64,000 bases of DNA from Planoprotostelium fungivorum. Its lineage: Eukaryota > Evosea > Variosea > Cavosteliida > Cavosteliaceae. The number at the start of each line of letters is the position of its first letter. The first letter of the stretch is position 1. The stretch is taken from contig MDYQ01000025.1 in NCBI GenBank assembly GCA_003024175.1, positions 62,001 through 126,000 on the forward strand, in the 5' to 3' direction. Shown piece by piece: positions 45,768 to 57,145 of the stretch. A program made the position numbers and the translations under genes. The notes under the pieces were generated by a model. It did not search any database. It was not told the origin of the DNA and worked only from the letters and a program-made list of their open reading frames with translations.

Positions 45768-48700
45768 TTATTCGTTCGGGGTATCGCTCCCACTGTTGAG
45801 ATCATCTTGCAGCTGAACGACGTGAGATGAAGAGGACACTTTCTCGTCTCACCCTCTTCCCTTGAGATACACTCTCTCGCAGTTTGTGATAAGGAGGAAA
45901 CGTATCGACATCGATTCCTAGCTGTTTGAAATGCCCTCCGAAGGCATCCACGTCGAGGAACAATTGGATCTGCGAGGTTCAGAACCGAAGAAGAGGATGA
46001 GATCCACCTGAATCTTTGCAATGTCCGTCGTGCTGCCCGCCTGTCCCACTTTCGTGTTCTTCACCATCTTCTTTCTCGCCGTCTCGGCTTGATGCAGCTC
46101 GCTCAGCATCTGTGAGGTCATGTCCATGTGTCTGTATCGAATCACTGTCTCTCCCTCTGCACTTGAACTCACTGTTCGATGACTCTCGTGGAGATCTGTT
46201 TGAGCCACTCCGTCCTCTGCTCGACTGACCACGACAGCGCCGACTCGTTGTAGAACTCTCTCATGGGTGTCACGGTCGTTGTGACGTAGGCAGATGGGAA
46301 GGTGGGAGCAGATCTGTCGTGTGTCATTCAAGATGAATGAGAGAGGTCACCTGTTGGTGAAACGGTAGATGGCGGGGATCCCTCGAACGGCTCGGAGGTT
46401 CTCTACGGCCCTCTGGCTCGTGGGTCCGGTGATCAGCTCGGATAACTTCTTCTTCGCTCCCTCCAATTCACTTGCCACTGAGTCCAAGCTCGCTTGTAAT
46501 TCCTTCGTCATCTGCATTCTATCAGAGAGGGAATGGAAGAGACGAAGGGAGGCAGATAGGTAACAGTAGTGAAAGAGATAGGTACAATAGTAGTGAAAAG
46601 GATAGAGATAACAGAAGAGATAGCTACAATAGTAATGTGATATTGCGATGATAGTAGTGAAATAGATACCTCATTGGTGAGCCCTCCGAGTGTGGGGTCG
46701 ACAAGGTCCTTTAGAACTCGTTTGGACATCTCCACTCCATCAGATCAAATTGAATGGTTCTCTCACCTTGTCTTGTATCGATACGATGTCGTGAAAGAGG
46801 AACGACCAATATTGAATCGTCTTCCCTTGTTCTTGGCACTGTATGTGTTACTGTGAGATTCACATCATCCTCCCACCTGCTGATCGATCCACTGTTTGTA
46901 CCTCACAACCAATTGTAAGACGAGTCGAAAGAATTTGTAACCGAGAGGCTTCAGGTAAACCTCCTTCGACCAAGGTCTGCACAGGCAATTCCACAAGACA
47001 CGAGTGGCATTCATGCTGAACTCTGTGCGGAATCAGCCATGAGACATAAGAGAACCACTCACCCTCCTTGCTGGGTGGTTGCACATCTTGAGATGTCTCC
47101 AAGAGAGAAGATTCGAATCTGGATACGATGTCCTGCATCCTGTGGTGTGTCAGAAAAAGCGTCAACCATCGAACGTGAGTCACCTGAGTTGATAGTACAC
47201 GGATAGATTCCACTTCTTGAAGAAGTCACCGTAGGCATCGGTGGACCGCAGGAGGGCCAGCTCGTCTGCCGTCGAGCAGAACTCATCGAGCTGCCCAATG
47301 AACGACATGCTGATGAGATAGTTCTTGTGGAACGGATCGGGGAAGGCCGGACGGAACATGTTGATCAGTCGCTGCGTGATGCAAGTCAGAAACTCCACGG
47401 CAATTCCGTTCACGTAAAAGTGAAATCCCGGTATGCTCCTCGATACACGTAAGATCTGCCTGTCGTTGTCATCTTCTCTCTCTTCTCTTCCACTCACTCG
47501 CATTCTCCTCTGAGAAATTGGATGAGCTGATCGTACATGGCCTGCAGGTGATCACCCTCTAGTACGGATGGTGTGACGATCTGTGAGGGTGAGACGGGAG
47601 ATGTTCGATGACTCACGCTCTGTACGAACGGTCGGACGATCCTCTCCTTGTAGATGATCTCGGCCTCCTTGTGCTTGCTGACTGCAGAGTACGTTCTGAG
47701 ACTGTTGGACATGACCATCTCGTTCTTGCTGTGGAGGCTCTCCATCAACAGTCTCTCGAGGCCCCTCTCGATGGTTCCCTCGATCAGTTGAAGTTGCTGT
47801 CTCTATCAGCACTCTCCTTCCTCTCTCCTCACCTCTTCTTGTTTCTTCACGAAGGGGAGATGCTTTCCCTTAGTGGCGTGATATTTGAGCTGATTGAACT
47901 CCGAGGCCACCCTCTCGATGAGGTTCGATGAGGTCTCCGTGTCGGTGCTGAGCATGACACTGAACGCCTCCTCGTTGTCTTCTCCGGTTCCTCTCATCAG
48001 TCTCTCGATCTGTCTCATCGACCTCGAAACCTGCCTCCGTCACTCTCTTTCATCGATCACATCTGCATATGTGGATGATTGGTTGATCTCTTCCTCATGA
48101 GAAGGTTGAGTATTCAGATATCCTCGATCACATCCCATGCTCTCACCTCGATACATAACTCGAGTATGCTCTTCTTCTCTAACACCTGCCTCCTCTCGTC
48201 CATCTTAAATTCGAACGCTTTTATCCTTTCACTCAAAGCATTTTGTACTTCCTGTCTTATTTAAGTCACATGTAATCCATATTGTATTTTACTGAATACA
48301 GATGTCTGATGAATCACCTGCACTTCTTTGTGGATGGATGTCAGAGGTGCTCGGATATCTTGAATCGATCGATCGAGTCCCACAAGGTTGGCCGATAGGT
48401 CGACAAAATCGAGATAATCCTTATTGATCAGCTCAATCAAGTCGCTCGATAGTGCTTCATTATATTCGCCTACATCAGATGAGTGCCTTGAACCTCAAAA
48501 CAGGTGAAAGAATACATGCGTCACCTAAATCGCTCAGGAAACTTTCTAATGGTTGTCTCCTTCTAACCTCGGCAATAAATGAGTCGACGGAAAAGTTTGA
48601 AGCGTATAAAGCGTCTGGCGAGAAGGTGAGTGGTGTGTATCCTGATTTGGACAGAGATGAGGTGGAGGGAGATAAGATCTTATTCCAAGACTGGCTCAAC

Positions 48701-48780
48701 GTAGTTCGTCCTCCAATGTGCCTCTTTGCCACATCCCTATCAGAAGGCGATTCGATGTTCTCTCCTTCCTCTGTCACCAT
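45768..48780 (-). CDS. COG2: COG2, subunit of the conserved oligomeric Golgi complex
   Basis: COG2 is a lobe-A subunit of the Golgi tethering complex for retrograde transport. The N-terminus has YTPLTFSPDALYASNFSVDS and FIAEVRRRQPLESFLSDLG, then LIELINKDYLDFVDLSANLV and GLDRSIQDIRAPLTSIHKEV, as in human COG2. The C-terminal block is equally clear: PGFHFYVNGIAVEFL, FPDPFHKNYLISMSFIGQLD and FFKKWNLSVYYQLRMQDIV. The last exons run through LFLDVDAFGGHFKQLGIDVD to LNSGSDTPNE. About ten introns; one near 46,560-46,670 holds an imperfect repeat. An ORF that appears to start further upstream begins with TTG, so I use the first ATG at 48,780. The stop overlaps an AATAAA hexamer (45767-45772 on this strand). 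Confidence 0.9.
46556..46672 (-). repeat. imperfect repeat within a COG2 intron
   Basis: On the plus strand the motif AGTAGTGAAA recurs together with GATAGGTACAATAGTAGTG, AGATAGCTACAATAGTAATG and GATGATAGTAGTGAAATAGA. At least four degenerate units of about 25-35 bp are visible. The sequence lies between exons encoding LGGLTNE and MTKELQASL, so it enlarges an intron otherwise expected to be about 50 nt. Confidence 0.6.
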
Positions 48781-49227
48781 CTTTCGATCCTCAATCAATG
48801 CTGCGATGTCAAACCGGAACAAACAATTGGGCCGCCATTCATGAGCGACCAATCACCCACCCTAGACACAGAGAAGCCCTCTATGTCGCCTCTTTGGCAG
48901 CAGCCATCAAACTATCGTCGTATCCTGTCCAACGAAGATAGAAACCACCGTGTGCATTGCAGTACCTGGAGTGAATATCAACACCTGCGATGCGAGCAGA
49001 AGGAACATAGTAATAGCTGTACAGATTATCAGAGCCAATATGCTGTGTATGCCGTGTGATGCACGGGAACAACGTGCGTCAAAAAACTGTTCCGCTGAGA
49101 AGCTTGACCATCACCGACTGCACCGCCAGCTTGACCAGCTCAGCAAACACTACCAACACGACTAGTTCCACTATTCCCAACTCGAGTACATAGAGTCACG
49201 TTGCGTCGGTGGTTTATTCGTGTGAAC
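48781..49227. other. about 450 bp upstream of COG2, no confident gene
   Basis: This lies between the COG2 start and the stop codon of the next minus-strand gene. Short open frames exist on both strands, one of them minus with a hydrophobic run LVVFAELVKLAVQSVMVKLL at about 49,085-49,165. None shows a recognisable domain and I could not join them. An unrecognised small gene is possible. Confidence 0.35.
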
Positions 49228-50101
49228 TTAACGAGAAGCCTTTCTGGCCTCTTCAACATCTTGCTCGCTGAGGAATCTCAACGAACCAGGAGCAGCTGTC
49301 TCTCCCGTGATGGCTCCCTTCACCATCTCCGTAACGGTGGCCAGCTTACCCTTGCTGTACCAGTAGTTGATGCTGTGGGCCTTCACCTCGATCAGAGCTG
49401 CACGGTTGATCAGACACAGACTCCACTCCATCCTCACCGATACGAGGATCCTCCGGTCCACCATCATGAACGCCATCCTCTAAATCTCCGAACCAAGCCT
49501 GTGTCTCTGGTCAATGCTGTGAGAGAGGACGAGAGAGCTGCACCTTGGTGGCGGGAGAGTAGAGCTCCTTGATCTTGTTACGGTCTTGAGAGATCTTGGC
49601 GATGCCGGAGACGGAGACCCAGTTGGAGGAAGAGGGATCGACGTAAGACACGTTCACATGTTCGTCGTTTTGGATCTCTGGAGTCTTGTCTCCGTGGATG
49701 TTGGTGAAGTATGTGAAGTCGGGCCCTTCGTACATCAGTCTCACCATTCGTCTCTCTTCTTCACCTTTTCGCTGGGTGGGGTTCATGGCACGTGAAGTCA
49801 AGAGACCGTCACTTCTACGAGTGGTGAGCATGGAGGTCTGTCCTCGTCAGAAACGTGAGACATCGAGCGAGTACCTTGATGGCGTCGACGATGCCATACA
49901 GTTCGTCGAATTGAGTCTTCTTGTCGGGAAGGTTCTCTGTGGCCTTGGCCTTGTAAGGATCCTGTTCTCACTCAGATCGGTCTGGCAGCACTGCTTCACC
50001 TCGGTCTTGTGTGACGTCATTCTTCTGGATTGTGTGATCTGCTGTTGGACGAAAGACCTACGGGGGGCCAGAGTAAGGCGAGTACGAAGGATAGTAGCCA
50101 T
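49228..50101 (-). CDS. pyridoxamine-phosphate-oxidase-like stress protein with possible mitochondrial presequence
   Basis: A split-barrel flavin-binding protein related to bacterial general stress protein 26. The N-terminus MATILRTRLTLAPRRSFVQQ is basic, hydroxylated and free of acidic residues, like a mitochondrial targeting peptide. The domain follows: TSMLTTRRSDGLLTSRAMN, FTYFTNIHGDKTPEIQNDEH, VNVSYVDPSSSNWVSVSGIA and then AWFGDLEDGVHDGGPEDPRI, with ALIEVKAHSINYWYSKGKL near the end. These match the Pyrid_ox_like family in order. Six short introns were used for this reading, including 42 nt at about 49,390-49,435. An AATAAA hexamer lies 11 nt after the stop. The physiological substrate is unknown. 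Confidence 0.85.
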
Positions 50102-50831
50102 ACTCACTCGTTGCTTGTGTCTGTGTGCGTGTGTTCTGATCGTCAAGGTCACGAAGCATTCACACGGAGATTTCCACCAAATTTTTCGGTTGTAAATCGA
50201 TGAGCTGTTCTCATGTAATCTGCTGCATCAGCGGTGGATCATGAATTTCTATATAGAATGGATATGAAGATAGTATCAAACGACAGCTCATCGGTTAATC
50301 TTTATTTGTTTGTGCACATCGTGAAAATCAAGTATGATTTGAGACATGTAACTGTTCGTGGTTCACAATGTAAAGAGAATTTATAAAAACTCTACATAGA
50401 TGAATAGCTAGTACGATTTTACGGATCAAGTGTCGCGAATTGGATCGCATCACTTATCTTACGGGCCCACATTCCACTCGAAGAAAGTGTCAGTGGGACG
50501 AAACGGAGCAGAAGAGAGAGAGGAACAAGAAGAGGAAGGAGAGAGGGGCTCACGTGGGCTCACGTGCTGGAGGAGGGATTGTAGAGAGCAGAAGAGAAAG
50601 AGAAGGAAAGTGAGAAAAGAAGAAGAAAAAGGAAGGAAGCGAGGGGGTGGGAGGGAAAAAATTGTATGGGGGAGGTCAGTTCCGTATACACAGATCAAAA
50701 GGAAGCCCGTTCGGTTCACCACTGCATCTCGACAACACCCTCTGGACAAGGAGTGTTTTTTGATAACCGATAACTGTGCAACGGTCCTTCTTCTTTAACC
50801 TTACACGACTCAATTCATATAAGCATCGAAA
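50102..50831. other. 730 bp between divergent genes, EF2 promoter region
   Basis: No conserved protein is encoded here. TATAAAAA at 50392-50399 is a possible core element, but it is about 430 bp from the EF2 ATG. A purine-rich run on the plus strand covers about 50,500-50,660. Two E-boxes inside it are listed separately. Confidence 0.5.
50500..50660 (+). promoter_or_regulatory. polypurine tract with two E-boxes 10 bp apart, upstream of EF2
   Basis: The tract is almost all A and G on the plus strand. It is broken by GGGCTCACGTGGGCTCACGT, in which CACGTG occurs at 50551-50556 and 50561-50566. The spacing is one helical turn, so two bHLH dimers would sit on the same DNA face. The site is about 265-280 bp upstream of the EF2 start codon. 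Such E-boxes drive ribosome and translation genes in several eukaryotes; a role here is inferred. Confidence 0.5.
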
Positions 50832-53540
50832 ATGGTGAGTCACATACCATCACAATTCTTATTCGAGACCTCTGCAACTCGAGAACGATAAAGAAAGACG
50901 TGCTGACTTTGGCCCCAGGTGAACTTTACTATGGACCAGATGAGAATGATTATGGACAGACCCACCAACATCCGTAACATGTCCGTCATTGCTCACGTCG
51001 ACCACGGTGAGGCAGTTTGGAGACTCTGAGGACTTGTAACTTACGTTGCAACAGGAAAGTCCACTCTGACCGACTCTCTCGTCGCTGCCGCCGGTATCAT
51101 TGCCAAGGAAGACGCCGGAGACGTCCGTCTTACCGACACCCGTGCCGACGAGAAGGAGCGTGGAATTACCATCAAGTCCACCGGTATCTCCCTCTACTTC
51201 GAGTTCTCTGAGGAGTTCGGAGCCCTCCCCGCCGACTCCAAGGGAAAGGAGTTTCTTATCAACTTGATCGACTCCCCGGGTCACGTCGATTTCTCCTCTG
51301 AGGTCACTGCTGCCCTCCGTGTCACTGACGGAGGTCTCGTCGTCGTCGACGTCGTAGAAGGAGTGTGCGTCCAGACCGAGACCGTCCTGCGTCAGGCTCT
51401 CGGAGAGCGTATTATCCCCGTCCTCACCATCAACAAGCTCGACCGTGGATTCCTCGAGCTCCAGCTTGAGCCCGAAGAGATGTACAGCAACTTTGTCCGT
51501 GTCATTGAGAACGCCAACGTCATCATTGCCACCTACAAGGACGAGCTCCTCGGTGACACCACTGTCTACCCCGAGAAGGGAACCGTTGCCTTCTCTGCCG
51601 GTCTCCAGGGATGGGCCTTCACTCTCTCAAAGTTTGCCCGTATCTACGGAAAGAAGTTTGGAGTCGACATCGTCAAGATGGCCCAACGTCTGTGGGGTGA
51701 CAACTACTTCGACGCCGAGTCCAAGAAGTGGACCTCCAACAGCACCTCTGCCTCTGGAAAGCCCATGCAGCGTGCTTTCTGCCAGTTCATCTTGACTCCC
51801 ATCTCTCAGATCTTCAAGGCCTCCATGAACGACGATATGGCCACCGTCGACAAGTACCTCAAGGTCATCGGCGTCACCCTCACCACTGAGGAGAGAACCC
51901 TCCAGCAGAAGAAGCTCGTCAAGTGCATCATGCAGAAGTGGCTCCCCGCCGACGAGGCTCTCCTTGAGATGATGGTCAGAAACTTGCCCTCACCCGCCAG
52001 AGCCCAGAAATACCGTGTGGAGAACTTGTACACTGGACCTCAGGACGATATCACCGCCAAGGCCATCAGAGAGTGCGACCCCAACGGACCCCTCGTCATG
52101 TACGTGTCCAAGATGGTGCCCACCTCCGACAGAGGAAGATTCTTTGCCTTCGGTCGTGTCTTCGCCGGTACCATCGAGTCCGGAGCCAAGGTCCGCATTC
52201 TCGGAAACAACTATGAGCACGGAAAGAAGGAGGACTTGGCCATCAAGAACATCCAGAGAACCGTTATCATGATGGGCAGAAAGACCGAGCCCGTCGACTC
52301 CGTTCCCTGCGGTAACACTTGCGCCCTTGTCGGTGTCGATCAGTTCATCCTCAAGTCTGCCACCCTCACCTCTGACGAGTCTTCTCACCCCATCATCACC
52401 ATGAAGTTCTCCGTCTCCCCCGTCGTCCGTGTCGCCGTCGAGCCCAAGAACCCCGCCGATCTGCCCAAGCTTGTCGAGGGTCTGAAGAGACTCTCCAAGT
52501 CTGACCCTCTGGTCATGATCTCCCACGAGGAGTCTGGAGAGCACATTGTTGCTGGTGCCGGAGAGCTCCACCTTGAGATCTGCATGAACGATCTGCAGAA
52601 CGACTTCATGGGAGGTGCTCCCCTCAGAATCTCTGACCCCGTCGTGTCTTACAGAGAGACTGTCACCACCAAGTCTGCCCAGACTGCCATGTCCAAGTCC
52701 CCCAACAAGCACAACCGTCTGTACGTCGATGCCGCCCCCCTTGCCGAGGACCCCGACCAAGCCACCGCCCTTGCCAAGGCTATTGAGGACGGAAAGGTGT
52801 CCCCCAAGGACGATCCCAAGAACAGGGCCCGTGTCCTCGCCGACGAGTACGGATGGGACGTCAACGATGCCCGTAAGATCTGGGCCTTTGGACCCAACAC
52901 CGACGGACCCAACATGTGTGTGGATACCACCAAGGGAGTCCAGTACCTCAATGAGATCAAGGACTCTGTTGTCGCTGGTCTGCAGTGGGTCTCCAAGGAG
53001 GGAGTTCTCACCGGAGAGAACATGAGAGGAATCCGTTTCAACGTTATGGATGTTACCCTCCACGCCGATGCCATCCACAGAGGAGGTGGTCAGCTGATCC
53101 CCACCGCCCGTCGTGTATTCTACGCCGCCCAGCTTCTGTCCACCCCCAGACTGCAGGAGCCCATCTTCTTGGTGGACATTCAGGCCCCTCAGACTGTGAT
53201 GGGAGGTATCTACTCTGTCATGAACAAGAGAAGAGGAAACATTGTCGAGGAGAACCAGAGAGCCGGTACACCACTGACCAACATCAAGTGCCACTTGCCC
53301 GTCGCCGAGTCTTTCGGTTTCACTGCCGATCTGAGAGCCAACACTGGAGGCCAGGCCTTCCCTCAGATGATCTTCGACCACTGGAGAATCTACCCCGGAA
53401 ACCCCTTTGGAGAGAAGGACAAGTCTGGAAAGCTCTCCCAGCAAGACCAGAAGGCTTACGATACCATCATGGCCACAAGAAAGAGGAAGGGTATGAAGGA
53501 GGAGATCCCCACTCTCGACGAGTTCCTCGACAAGCTGTAA
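50832..53540 (+). CDS. EEF2: translation elongation factor 2
   Basis: The GTPase that moves tRNA and mRNA through the ribosome. Exon 1 codes for the start ATG only (50832-50834), exon 2 is 50919-51006, and exon 3 runs 51055-53540: 858 residues, close to the usual 840-860. All G motifs are present: AHVDHGKST across the second intron, [12 protein letters not shown] in switch I, DSPGHVDF and NKLDRG. The diphthamide region reads [15 protein letters not shown] with the modified His. The end is [18 protein letters not shown]. Codon use is far more biased than in neighbours, with C-ending codons plus GGA and AAG preferred, as expected for a highly expressed gene. Confidence 0.98.
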
Positions 53541-53835
53541 CTTCTTATAAAGAGTATTCGGTCAACCTTTTCTTCTTTGTCTTTCAATACTCGAGCAGAG
53601 GCGATCCTCTCTGAAGTGATAGGAGGACGATTTCACCAGAGGCGTTCGTGAATGGTTAAAGAATACGAAGTAAGAGCGATCGCGTTGGTTTTATTTGACC
53701 CAACGATTCACTACATATGTACACATCGATCCCTCAATGGTTGTTGCCTTTTTGGCTGCTGTACAATAGATTCTTGCGAATGGGATATTCCACAGAGCTT
53801 GGATTGTACACCTACCAGCGTGAGTTTCACCCTTC
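53541..53835. other. about 295 bp between convergent EF2 and kinase gene ends
   Basis: Probably the 3' untranslated regions of both genes. No conserved coding sequence was seen. There is no AATAAA on the plus strand immediately after the EF2 stop; TATAAAG at 53547-53553 is the nearest A-rich candidate. Confidence 0.4.
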
Positions 53836-55105
53836 TCAATTCATCACCTCGCTGTGAACGAGGAACCAGGGATGGTGGAGAGCCTCCTGTGGCGTTATCC
53901 TTTGGAGAGGGTCAGATTGGAGCATGTGGGAGACCAGATCTCTGGCCAGATTGGACACCGAAGACCAACAGGAGGGATACACAACCACTCCCTCTGCTAT
54001 CCGTGCCATCATGACTTCGACACCATCACCGTGAAAGGGAGGACTACCACTCAGGAGGATATACAGTACCACCCCTAGACTCCACACGTCGACACCTCTC
54101 CCGTACCCCTCCCCTCTCAGCACTTCTGCACCACCATCACTCTCTCTCCCGCATCACGACCACTCACCAGGGGCAACGTAGGCAGGTGAACCACATAAGA
54201 CGTTGAGAGTGCCTCCGTAGATCTGCCGAGCGAAAGCTGAATGGGGTGAGTCTATGTGTGATGAATCGTCCCACCGAAATCACAGATCTTGATCCTTCCC
54301 TCTTCTCCTTCCGAATGACACAAGATGTTCTCCAACTGAGGATGGTCAGAAGGGATGTGAAGAGACATCACACAGTGTAAAGAGAGAGAAGAGAAACGAA
54401 GAGAGAGAAGAGAGACGAAGAGAGAGGATAAGAGGGTAGATCACCTTGATGTCTCGGTGCACAATTCCCTTCGAGTGGAGGAAGGCTAAAGTTTCTAACA
54501 TCTACATTGGATGTGTCACAAATGGGAGATAATGTATGCAGAGAGTGAATGAGAGAATAGAATGTACGGAGAGAGTGAATGAGAGAACGGGTGTGTGCCT
54601 TACCTCTCGAATGACATGACAGGCAGACTTTTCACAGAGCCTTCTCTTCTTCTGTACAATATCGAATAGACTGCCGCCTTTCATTCTGTGAAACGTGAGA
54701 TGAGAGGACGATGATCTGAATCACATTTCTAACACGAGAATCACTCTCTTAGAGTCCTCGAAAACATCTTTGAGGGTGATGACGCCCTTGTGGCCTCCAT
54801 ATCGACAGAGGATGTCCCTCTCTGCATTCAGATCTTCTTGTGTCTGAATCAACACCATCAAAAAAGGCAGCAGTGTTTGTTTCTACTCACTTGTGGTGTC
54901 AAATTGGCTTTGTGGAAGATCTTCAGAGCGACCTTAACCGTTGTTCATGGAGAGACATAAAGAATATAAATATCACCTCCTCTCCTGTGCTCTTTTGTAT
55001 TCCCTTGAACACGGTAGAAGAGAATCCGACACCGAGCTTCTCCTTGATTTGGTAGTGATCCTCTAACCTCTTCTTCTTTGGAAAGATGTGACGAACTATC
55101 GCCAT
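53836..55105 (-). CDS. CAMK-type protein kinase with DFA in place of DFG
   Basis: A Ser/Thr kinase domain fills nearly the whole protein. The glycine loop is IKEKLGVGFSSTVFKG. The ATP-binding Lys is in VALKIFHKANL. LNAERDILCRYGGHKGVITL follows, then MLETLAFLHSKGIVHRDIK and LENILCHSEGEEGRIKICDF. The metal-binding segment spans an intron and reads D-F-A-F-A-R-Q instead of DFG. Then come LNVLCGSPAYVAPEVLRGEG and VDVWSLGVVLYILLSGSPPF, ending LHHPWFLVHSEVMN. HRD and APE motifs are intact, so activity is still possible. An open frame reaches further upstream but has only a GTG there, which is more likely part of a splice donor. Two of the introns hold GA-rich repeats. Confidence 0.83.
54370..54600 (-). 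repeat. GA-rich and 30-bp repeats in two kinase introns
   Basis: On the plus strand, GAGAGAAGAGA(A/G)ACGAAGAGAG units repeat in about 54,383-54,427. A second intron holds GAGAGTGAATGAGAGAA twice, at about 54,539-54,556 and 54,570-54,587, each followed by related sequence. Both lie outside coding exons. Confidence 0.6.
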
Positions 55106-55624
55106 CAGACTGAGGTCATCAATTTCACTCACTCTTCCTCAGATATGATGCTGCCATCCGCTGTGCAAAGGATGATTTGGAGGCTCCATTGTATTGCTGC
55201 AGATCCATGTCACTTTGTTACTGTTATGTCACTTTGTTACTGTTTGTGCAATCTTCTGCTACGTCCATGAGTTCTCCGCCCACAACGCACTTGCTCCAAC
55301 TGATGCTTTTCAAGGATCCCTACAACGCGACACGGAAACTTTGAAAATTTTGGGGATCTAGAAGTTGAAACATCGGCTGACCCTGCAAAGTGTTTCACGT
55401 CTGTGAGGAGGCTGAATCTTCTCATTCGCAAGTGCCCATTGTCATCTTGTCTCGGTATGCGCATGGATGGAATTGCGAAGACGGTGATCGCGATGAGCCA
55501 TCACATCGCCATCACTGACAAATTGTGCGTCCAGCTCACCGTCGAAGTACTTTCAGATGACAACAAGAGAGGTGGAATACCAACATGATACGTGTGGATT
55601 TCTAAGAGTGCAGAGGAGACGAGT
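55106..55624. other. about 520 bp between two minus-strand genes, no confident gene
   Basis: This lies upstream of the kinase and downstream of SAICAR synthetase. A TGTCACTTTGTTACTGT-like segment is repeated in tandem near 55,206-55,245. Short open frames occur on both strands; none is recognisable. Confidence 0.35.
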
Positions 55625-57008
55625 TTATTGGAAGAAGGAGGACAAATTCTTTTGTAACCTCTCCTTGATAGGAGTCTGATCACCAAACGAAAACTTCTCA
55701 CCGGTGATCATCTCGAAGAGTTGGATGTATCGCTGCATCGTGTGAACAGTGAGAGACACAGACACTCACCTCAGCCAAGAGAACTCGAAGGTGATCGGGG
55801 GCCTCAGGCAGTGTGAGGTCTTTGTAGGGATCACACCTCTCCTTGAACCATCTCCTGATGATGTCTTTGTCGATGCTCTCCGGCTCTCTCTTCTCTCTCA
55901 TGTTCTCTTCATAGCTTCCTTCGATCCAATATCTATCTCTCTTGAATGGGTTGTTCAAATGGGAGAATGGGGAAGATGAATGAAGGGATGATGAGAGAGG
56001 GTCCACCTGCTGCTGTCCGGTGTGTGGATCTCATCGACGATGATGATGTTTCCATCTTCGTCTTTTCCAAATTCGTATTTGGTGTCGACTAGTAGCAGTC
56101 CGTTCTTCTTGGCCACTTCTTGTCCATATGCGAAGAGCGCCAATGCCTTTTCTTCGACTTGTCTGTACTCTCCCTCTGTCATCAATCCCTACATCCTTCA
56201 CCCTCCTTCCCCTCTGAATCCTCACCTGCTCTACGATCTCTGCGGCGCTGATGAGTTGATCGTGTTCATCGTTCTTTGTTGTTGGTGTCAGAACAGCTGC
56301 AGCGAGTCTCTGGTTCTTAATCAACCCATCAGGAAAGGTGATTCCACAATACAGTCGTTCTCCCTTCTCGTAATGTGTCCATAGGGAGGTGCCTGTTGTG
56401 CCTATACTATGTCACTTCTATTCTTGATGACACAAGAATCAGAATCACGATTGTGATGTTTTACCTGTGATGAACCCTCTAACAACAAATTCGACTGCAA
56501 AGACTTTGCATTTCTTGCAGAGTGAGGCATTGGGATCAGGTGTAGAGAGAAGGTGATTTGGAACGATGTGTGATGTGTGCTGAAACCACCACGCACTGAC
56601 TTGGTTGAGCACCTGACAGAGTTAATTATGTGCATATCACACTAGTATCATCACTTGTCCCTTGAATGGAATCGATGCCAGGTGTCGATCGAAGGCACTG
56701 ACGCGATCTGTTGTGACCAGTAGCACCTTATCGCTTGACAAATAGGAGTCCCTCACTTTACCCTCCTTCCTCGTCCACTGTTTGGTGTCCAAGAGACCCT
56801 CTGTAGTAGAAAGGACATTATCCTTCTCAGTTTGTATCTTGTGCTGATATCCCTCGCTCATGTTGTCGGGTGTAGCTGTTTCATTGATCCGTGAATCGCA
56901 TAGTTTTATCGAAATATTCTCATTTATGCAGACAGGGCCTGCCCTGCTCGTTCGGGGGGCGCGTGTGTCGGCATTTCTGATGACATCGCTTCGCACCTTC
57001 TCTTCCAT
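55625..57008 (-). CDS. purC: SAICAR synthetase (purine synthesis)
   Basis: Phosphoribosylaminoimidazole-succinocarboxamide synthase joins aspartate to CAIR in de novo purine synthesis. Conserved blocks are all found: [20 protein letters not shown] and [18 protein letters not shown], then [60 protein letters not shown] with [10 protein letters not shown], and [20 protein letters not shown]. It ends [20 protein letters not shown]. This is the stand-alone yeast/bacterial form, not the animal fusion with AIR carboxylase. Two in-frame ATG codons are possible: 57,008 gives an N-terminal extension of 49 residues with little acidic character at the start, 56,861 (MSEGYQHK) gives the typical length. 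The stop codon sits in an AATAAA hexamer at 55624-55629. Confidence 0.93.
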
Positions 57009-57145
57009 AACTCACCACTAAATCAGAAAACCAACGGAAAACTCGCAAACTCCAACCCTTGGTTTGCGGGTCCCTTTGTCATTTTTCTACGCCCTCGCAA
57101 GAGCCAAGCACCACTAGGAAACCAACCGACGCCCACCAACGTACT

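Noticed and set aside
48781-48852. Upstream extension of COG2 beginning VAHEWRPN
   Set aside because: The apparent first codon is TTG, not ATG, in a eukaryote; the first ATG in frame is at 48,780.
51990-53444. Long minus-strand open frame of 484 codons opposite EF2
   Set aside because: It is antisense to EF2 and results from the strong C-ending codon bias, which removes stop codons on the other strand. Its product is a low-complexity Gly/Val/Leu string with no domain.
55106-55132. Kinase N-terminus beginning SEIDDLSL
   Set aside because: The apparent start is GTG within GTGAGT, a typical splice donor; the first ATG in frame is at 55,105.
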